Source: DASXYG01 sp036502625 (GTDB taxonomy: Bacteria; Actinomycetota; Actinomycetes; Streptosporangiales; Streptosporangiaceae). From it: DNA of 43,648 nt. Made by a program: the position numbers and the translations under genes. The DNA is taken from assembly GCA_036502625.1 (NCBI GenBank), contig DASXYG010000066.1, positions 1 through 43,648 of the forward strand, read 5' to 3'. Positions 40,256 through 43,648 of this stretch are shown one piece after another. Within the stretch, counting starts at the first letter, position 1. The number at the start of each line of letters is the position of its first letter. A model generated the notes under the pieces. It worked only from the letters and a program-made list of their open reading frames with translations. It had not been told where the DNA came from and searched no databases.

Positions 40256-41457
40256 CAGGCGCCCCCCGCGGGTTCCGGCTCGTCGGGCTCGCCGGCCCGG
40301 TCGAGCGCGTGCGGGTGGAGGTCGCCCGCGGCGACCGCGCGGATCGCGGCGGCGAGGTCGGCCTGAGTCGCGACGCCGAGGACGGCGCCGTCGGCGTCGA
40401 CGCCCACGGCACGGCCGGACGGCGACAGCACCGAGGAGTCCAGCGCGGACCGCAGCGGGTCGACGCCGACCTGGAACGTGTTCCCGATCGGCAGCAGCCC
40501 GGCGTCGCCGAGCGTGCCCGACTCCGGTACGGCGTCGGCGGACTCCGCGGACAGCCAGCCGACCGGGCGCCGCGCGTCGTCCACGATCAGCAGCCACGGC
40601 TCGCCGTCGACGCCGGCCAGCGCGGCGCGCGCGTCCGTACGGGTCGCCGACGCCGGGACGACGGCCGAGTCGTGCAGCGCGATGTCGTCGGCGGTGTGGA
40701 ACGACAGCAGCCTGATGCCGCGGTCGCGGCCGATGAAGCTGGCCACGAAGTCGTCCGCCGGGTTGGCCAGGAGGTCCGCGGGGGTGGCGTGCTGCACGAG
40801 CTCGCCGCCGGTGCGGAACACCGCGATGTGGTCGCCGAGCCTGATGGCCTCGTCGACGTCGTGCGTGACGAACACGATCGTCTTGTGCAGCTCGGACTGC
40901 AGCCGCAGGAACTCCTGCTGCAGCTCCGCGCGTACGACGGGGTCGACGGCGCTGAACGGTTCGTCCATCAGCATGACCGGGGGGTCGGCGGCGAGCGCGC
41001 GGGCCACGCCGACGCGCTGCTGCTGGCCTCCGGAGAGCTGGAACGGGTAGCGCTTGGCCATCGAGGCGGGCAGGCCCACGCGCTGCATCAGCTCCATCGC
41101 CGTGGTGCGGGCCTTGGCCTTGTCCCAGCCGAGGAGGTAGGGGACCGTGGCGATGTTGTCGCGGATCGTCCGATGCGGGAACAGCCCGACCTGCTGGATG
41201 ACGTATCCGATGCCGCGGCGCAGCTCCGCGGGCGACTTCTCCTTGATGTCCTGCCCGTCGATGAGGACGCGGCCTGACGTGGGGTCGACCATGCGGTTGA
41301 TCGTGCGCAGCGCGGTCGTCTTGCCGCCCCCGGATGTGCCGACGAAGACGGTGATCTCGCCGGTCGGGCATTCGAGGGTGAAGTCGTCAAGGGCAACCGT
41401 GCCGTCGGCGTACCGCTTGGTGACGTGGTCGAAGGTAATCAAGTGGTCCTCACGCAC
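40255..41457 (-). CDS. betaine-type ABC ATPase with C-terminal CBS domains (OpuCA/ProV-like)
   Basis: About 400 residues. The longest start is GTG 41457; TTG 41442, with a better-spaced GAGG, would give 395. Motifs are Walker A GTSGGGKTT (40-48), Q-loop VIQQVGLFPHRTI, signature LSGGQQQRVGVARA, Walker B VMLMDEPFSAVDPVVR and H-loop VFVTHDVDEAIRLG. Residues ~255-385 hold a pair of CBS-like modules (LLIVDDARRPVGWLSAE, then AVGVDADGAVLGVATQADL). In the family these sense ionic strength or nucleotides. First gene of the operon and divergent from the HutH-like gene. The transporter may import a quaternary-amine imidazole compound. Confidence 0.93.
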   Translation of the reverse strand: MREDHLITFDHVTKRYADGTVALDDFTLECPTGEITVFVGTSGGGKTTALRTINRMVDPTSGRVLIDGQDIKEKSPAELRRGIGYVIQQVGLFPHRTIRDNIATVPYLLGWDKAKARTTAMELMQRVGLPASMAKRYPFQLSGGQQQRVGVARALAADPPVMLMDEPFSAVDPVVRAELQQEFLRLQSELHKTIVFVTHDVDEAIRLGDHIAVFRTGGELVQHATPADLLANPADDFVASFIGRDRGIRLLSFHTADDIALHDSAVVPASATRTDARAALAGVDGEPWLLIVDDARRPVGWLSAESADAVPESGTLGDAGLLPIGNTFQVGVDPLRSALDSSVLSPSGRAVGVDADGAVLGVATQADLAAAIRAVAAGDLHPHALDRAGEPDEPEPAGGA

Positions 41458-41563
41458 CTCGTGAGTTCCTCGCGCGTGCCGCGCGAGGGAGACGAACGAC
41501 GGGCGGACGGCCTCCCCTCTTCCTGGCCACTATGGACGTGGTCGTCACCCTGGTCTGAATAGA

Positions 41564-41600
41564 AATCTTCATGGTTCAGTAGCGATGAAGATTATGTCAA
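41564..41600. promoter_or_regulatory. operator-like inverted repeat in the divergent lyase/ABC control region
   Basis: Perfect 9-base arms AATCTTCAT (41564-41572) and ATGAAGATT (41585-41593) are separated by 12 bases. The AT-rich repeat stands out in a very GC-rich genome. Next to the right arm the minus strand has TTGACA (41600-41595), a good -35 for the ABC operon, so the repeat would lie between its -35 and start. A regulator bound here could control both directions; none is encoded nearby. Confidence 0.7.
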
Positions 41601-41655
41601 GATGAGCCCCAAGCCTCTTTGTAGCCCTTCCTGACAGGCGAACGGTTCACATCGC

Positions 41656-43140
41656 ATGGAAATTGCCCGCATCGTGATCGACGGTACCGCTCTGACGTGT
41701 GCCCAGGTCACCGGCATCGCCCGCCACGACGCCCAGGTCGAGGTCGATCCGGCCGGGCTGGAACGCGCGCACGCCGCCTGGGAGGCGGTGGGCCGCATCG
41801 CCCGCCGGCGGCCCGTTTACGGCCGTACGACCGGGGTCGGCGCGAACCGCCACGTGGTGATCGACGGCGACGAGGACGAGGCCGGCCACGGCCTCCGCCT
41901 GCTGCGCAGCCACGCGGGCGGCGCCGGGCCGCTGCTGAACCGCGAGCTGGCGCGCGCCGCGCTCATCGTCCGGCTGAACCAGTTCGCCGCGGGCGGTTCC
42001 GGGGTCAACCCGGACCTTCTCGGCATCCTGGCCCGCGCGCTGAACGCCGGGCTGTCGCCCGCGATCCCGTCGTACGGCGCGATCGGCACCGGCGACCTCA
42101 CCGCGCTCGCGTCCACCGCGCTGTGCATCCTCGGCGAGCGGCCGTGGCGCGGCGGCGTCGACCTCCCGCCGTACCGCCTGAGCTCCGCCGATGCCCTGGC
42201 GTTCATCAGCAGCAACGCGGCCACCCTCGGCGAGGCCGCGATCGCCTGCCACGAGCTTCGCGACCTCCTCGACGCCGCGGTCGTGGTAGCCGGGCTGTCG
42301 TTCACGGTGGTGCACGGCTCCGACGAGCCGTACGGCGTGCCCGTCCACGAGGCCCGCCCGCACCCCGGCCAGCGCGCCGCCGCCGCCCTGATGCGCACGC
42401 TGCTGGCCGACGAGCCGATCACCCCGGCGCGCATCCAGGACCCGTACGGCTACCGCGCCCTGCCGCAGGTGCACGGCCCCGCGATGGACGCCGCCGGCCA
42501 GCTCGAACGCGTGCTGACGATCGAGATGAACGCGGCCAGCGAGAACCCCCTCGTGGACGTCGCCGGCGACGACGTCTGGCACAACGGCAACTTCCACACG
42601 GTCGGCGCCGGCCTGGCCCTCGACGCCTCCCGCGTGGCGCTGTTCCAGACCGCGGCGCTGACCGCGGCCCGCCTCGGCACGCTGATGGAGCCGTCCTTCA
42701 CCGGCCTGCGGCCGTTCCTGGCCGACGGCCCGGAGTCCAGCTCCGGCGTGATGATCCTGGAGTACGCCACCCACGCCGCCATCGCCGACATCCGCCGCCA
42801 CGCCGCCCCCGCCGCCCTCGGCACCGCCGTACTGTCCCGCGGCCTGGAGGAGCACGCCGGTTTCTCCACCCAGTCGGCCCGCGCCTCCACCGACGCCGCG
42901 GCCGCGTACCGCGTGGTGGTCGCCTGCGAGCTGGTAGCCGCGGTACGCGCCCTCCGCATGCGCGGCGCCCCCCCGAAGGGCGAAGCACTGCGCACGGCCT
43001 ACGACCGAGTAGCCGCCGCCCTCGACCCCAACACCGCCGACCGCCCGCTGGACGCCGACATAGCAACAGCGGAAAGCCTCCTGCCGGAGCTCGCGGGCCT
43101 GGCCTCGGGCGGCTCGCTTTCCCAGACCTGGCCGTCCTAG
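41656..43140 (+). CDS. HutH-family aromatic amino acid lyase lacking the MIO triad
   Basis: A 494-residue protein of the histidine/phenylalanine ammonia-lyase superfamily from ATG 41656. Family landmarks are present: Tyr55 in VYGRTTGVGANR, His86 in RSHAGGAGPLLNRELARAAL, QDPYGYRALPQVHG (carboxylate-binding Arg), SENPLVDVAGDD and NGNFHTVGAGLALD. However, the Ala/Cys-Ser-Gly triad that cyclises into MIO is absent: residues 141-148 read GAIGTGDL, one residue shorter than the usual G-x-x-G-(A/C)-S-G-D-L. The Asn-Gly-Thr motif near the MIO is replaced by ISSNAAT (~184-190). An ordinary histidase is therefore unlikely. An MIO-free lyase such as ergothionase, or a hercynine lyase, fits better with the divergent betaine-type importer and hutI. 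Confidence 0.88.
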   Translation: MEIARIVIDGTALTCAQVTGIARHDAQVEVDPAGLERAHAAWEAVGRIARRRPVYGRTTGVGANRHVVIDGDEDEAGHGLRLLRSHAGGAGPLLNRELARAALIVRLNQFAAGGSGVNPDLLGILARALNAGLSPAIPSYGAIGTGDLTALASTALCILGERPWRGGVDLPPYRLSSADALAFISSNAATLGEAAIACHELRDLLDAAVVVAGLSFTVVHGSDEPYGVPVHEARPHPGQRAAAALMRTLLADEPITPARIQDPYGYRALPQVHGPAMDAAGQLERVLTIEMNAASENPLVDVAGDDVWHNGNFHTVGAGLALDASRVALFQTAALTAARLGTLMEPSFTGLRPFLADGPESSSGVMILEYATHAAIADIRRHAAPAALGTAVLSRGLEEHAGFSTQSARASTDAAAAYRVVVACELVAAVRALRMRGAPPKGEALRTAYDRVAAALDPNTADRPLDADIATAESLLPELAGLASGGSLSQTWPS

Positions 43141-43648
43141 CCGCCGTCCGGTGGCGTCGTCGTGGCGGTGGGCGACGGGGAGTGCGACTTCGTGGGCGTG
43201 TGGGATGGGCGGTGGGTCGTGGGCCGCCCGCTCGGCGGGGGCGTGCTGGGCCTGATCGTGGCAGGCGGCACCTGGTCGGGATGGCCTGAAGGCGTCCGCC
43301 GGTGGTGGCCGGGCTGTGCGGGTACGGTCGCGCGCGGGGTGCCGTACGCGCCGGAGGTCGGCGTGGCGGACCGGCCGTGGCGATGCGTGGGCGTGGTGTG
43401 CTCCGTGGGAACAGGCGCGGCGCCCCCGGTGGTCGCGCTCGGCGAGACACGCGCCCCGGCCGACCGCGACGGCGCGAAAACCTGCTGCGCCGCCCAGGCC
43501 CCACCCGCAACAGCCATCACCGCAAGCAACACGGCAACGGCATACCAAAACCGCCCCGCCCTGGTACGCCGCCGCGCCCGCCGCAGCTCCCTCCGCCGCG
43601 CCCGCCTCCCACCCGCCCCTTCTTCCTCCGCCCCTCCCCCAACCCCCG
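43137..43648 (-). CDS. membrane-anchored Pro/Thr-rich protein, 5' end outside the window
   Basis: The minus-strand frame is open from the right edge to TAG at 43137-43139, overlapping the lyase stop by four bases (CTAG). A GTG at 43532 would give 131 residues, but the frame continues upstream in protein-like form: EEEGAGG, a highly basic RRARRRELRRARRR stretch, then the membrane helix FWYAVAVLLAVMAVAGGAWA. The rest is a Ser/Thr/Pro/His-rich extracellular tail ending PPDGG. The layout is a single-pass protein with a basic cytoplasmic N-terminus and a disordered, possibly glycosylated wall-spanning tail. Function unknown; the true start lies beyond 43648. Confidence 0.65.
   Translation of the reverse strand, partial: GVGGGAEEEGAGGRRARRRELRRARRRTRAGRFWYAVAVLLAVMAVAGGAWAAQQVFAPSRSAGARVSPSATTGGAAPVPTEHTTPTHRHGRSATPTSGAYGTPRATVPAQPGHHRRTPSGHPDQVPPATIRPSTPPPSGRPTTHRPSHTPTKSHSPSPTATTTPPDGG

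Noticed and set aside
41656..43140. Ordinary histidase (hutH)
   Set aside because: Family membership is clear, but the MIO triad serine and the NGT asparagine are missing, so the gene symbol was withheld.

Overview
This is a very GC-rich, gene-dense window. It has frequent GTG starts, GTGA/ATGA/TGATG gene overlaps and several leaderless starts of the form TANNNT-N6-ATG/GTG. That points to an actinobacterial chromosome, probably Streptosporangiales (Actinomadura/Nonomuraea-like) or Streptomycetales; the genus cannot be fixed from sequence alone. I saw no rRNA, tRNA, CRISPR array, transposase or phage gene.

Layout. (1) 1-3416: a minus-strand gene for a toxin-like protein of unknown family (1856-2857) is followed by five tandem small paralogues in the order A-B-C-A-B, which look like an immunity-gene array; a GNAT acetyltransferase is divergent. 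(2) 3563-4884: a hotdog thioesterase and an alpha/beta hydrolase converge. (3) 4910-13560: a LacI regulator is divergent from a sugar operon (lipoprotein, two permeases, GH1 and GH2 glycosidases, no ATPase), with three operator-like sites between them. (4) 13590-16095: an SppA-like peptidase and a methyltransferase. (5) 16107-26190: an 11-gene minus-strand catabolic operon with an IclR regulator, a NitT/TauT/SsuABC-type ABC importer, an alpha/beta hydrolase, a three-subunit molybdenum hydroxylase, an ACMSD-like amidohydrolase, NIPSNAP and a CoxG-like protein; a flavin reductase is divergent. (6) 26788-27546: a non-coding stretch full of direct and inverted repeats. (7) 27547-35325: a polyol operon (xylulokinase divergent from a DeoR regulator, ABC importer and zinc polyol dehydrogenase). 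(8) 35330-36775: a PNPOx-like protein, and a methyltransferase whose promoter and start codon lie in nested palindromes. (9) 36753-43140: imidazolonepropionase (HutI), a betaine-type ABC importer with CBS domains, and a divergent HutH-family lyase. (10) The right edge cuts a membrane-anchored Pro/Thr-rich protein.

The most interesting candidate is region 9. The HutH-like protein lacks the Ala/Cys-Ser-Gly triad that forms the MIO electrophile (it reads Gly-Thr-Gly, one residue short) and also lacks the Asn-Gly-Thr motif. Lyases that expel trimethylamine, such as ergothionase, do not need MIO. Together with a betaine-family importer and HutI, this suggests uptake and breakdown of a histidine betaine (hercynine or ergothioneine) rather than ordinary histidine. 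Second comes the toxin with its five-member paralogue array. Third is the molybdenum-hydroxylase operon, which looks like an uncharacterised aromatic or N-heteroaromatic catabolic pathway. All functions are inferred from sequence and context.
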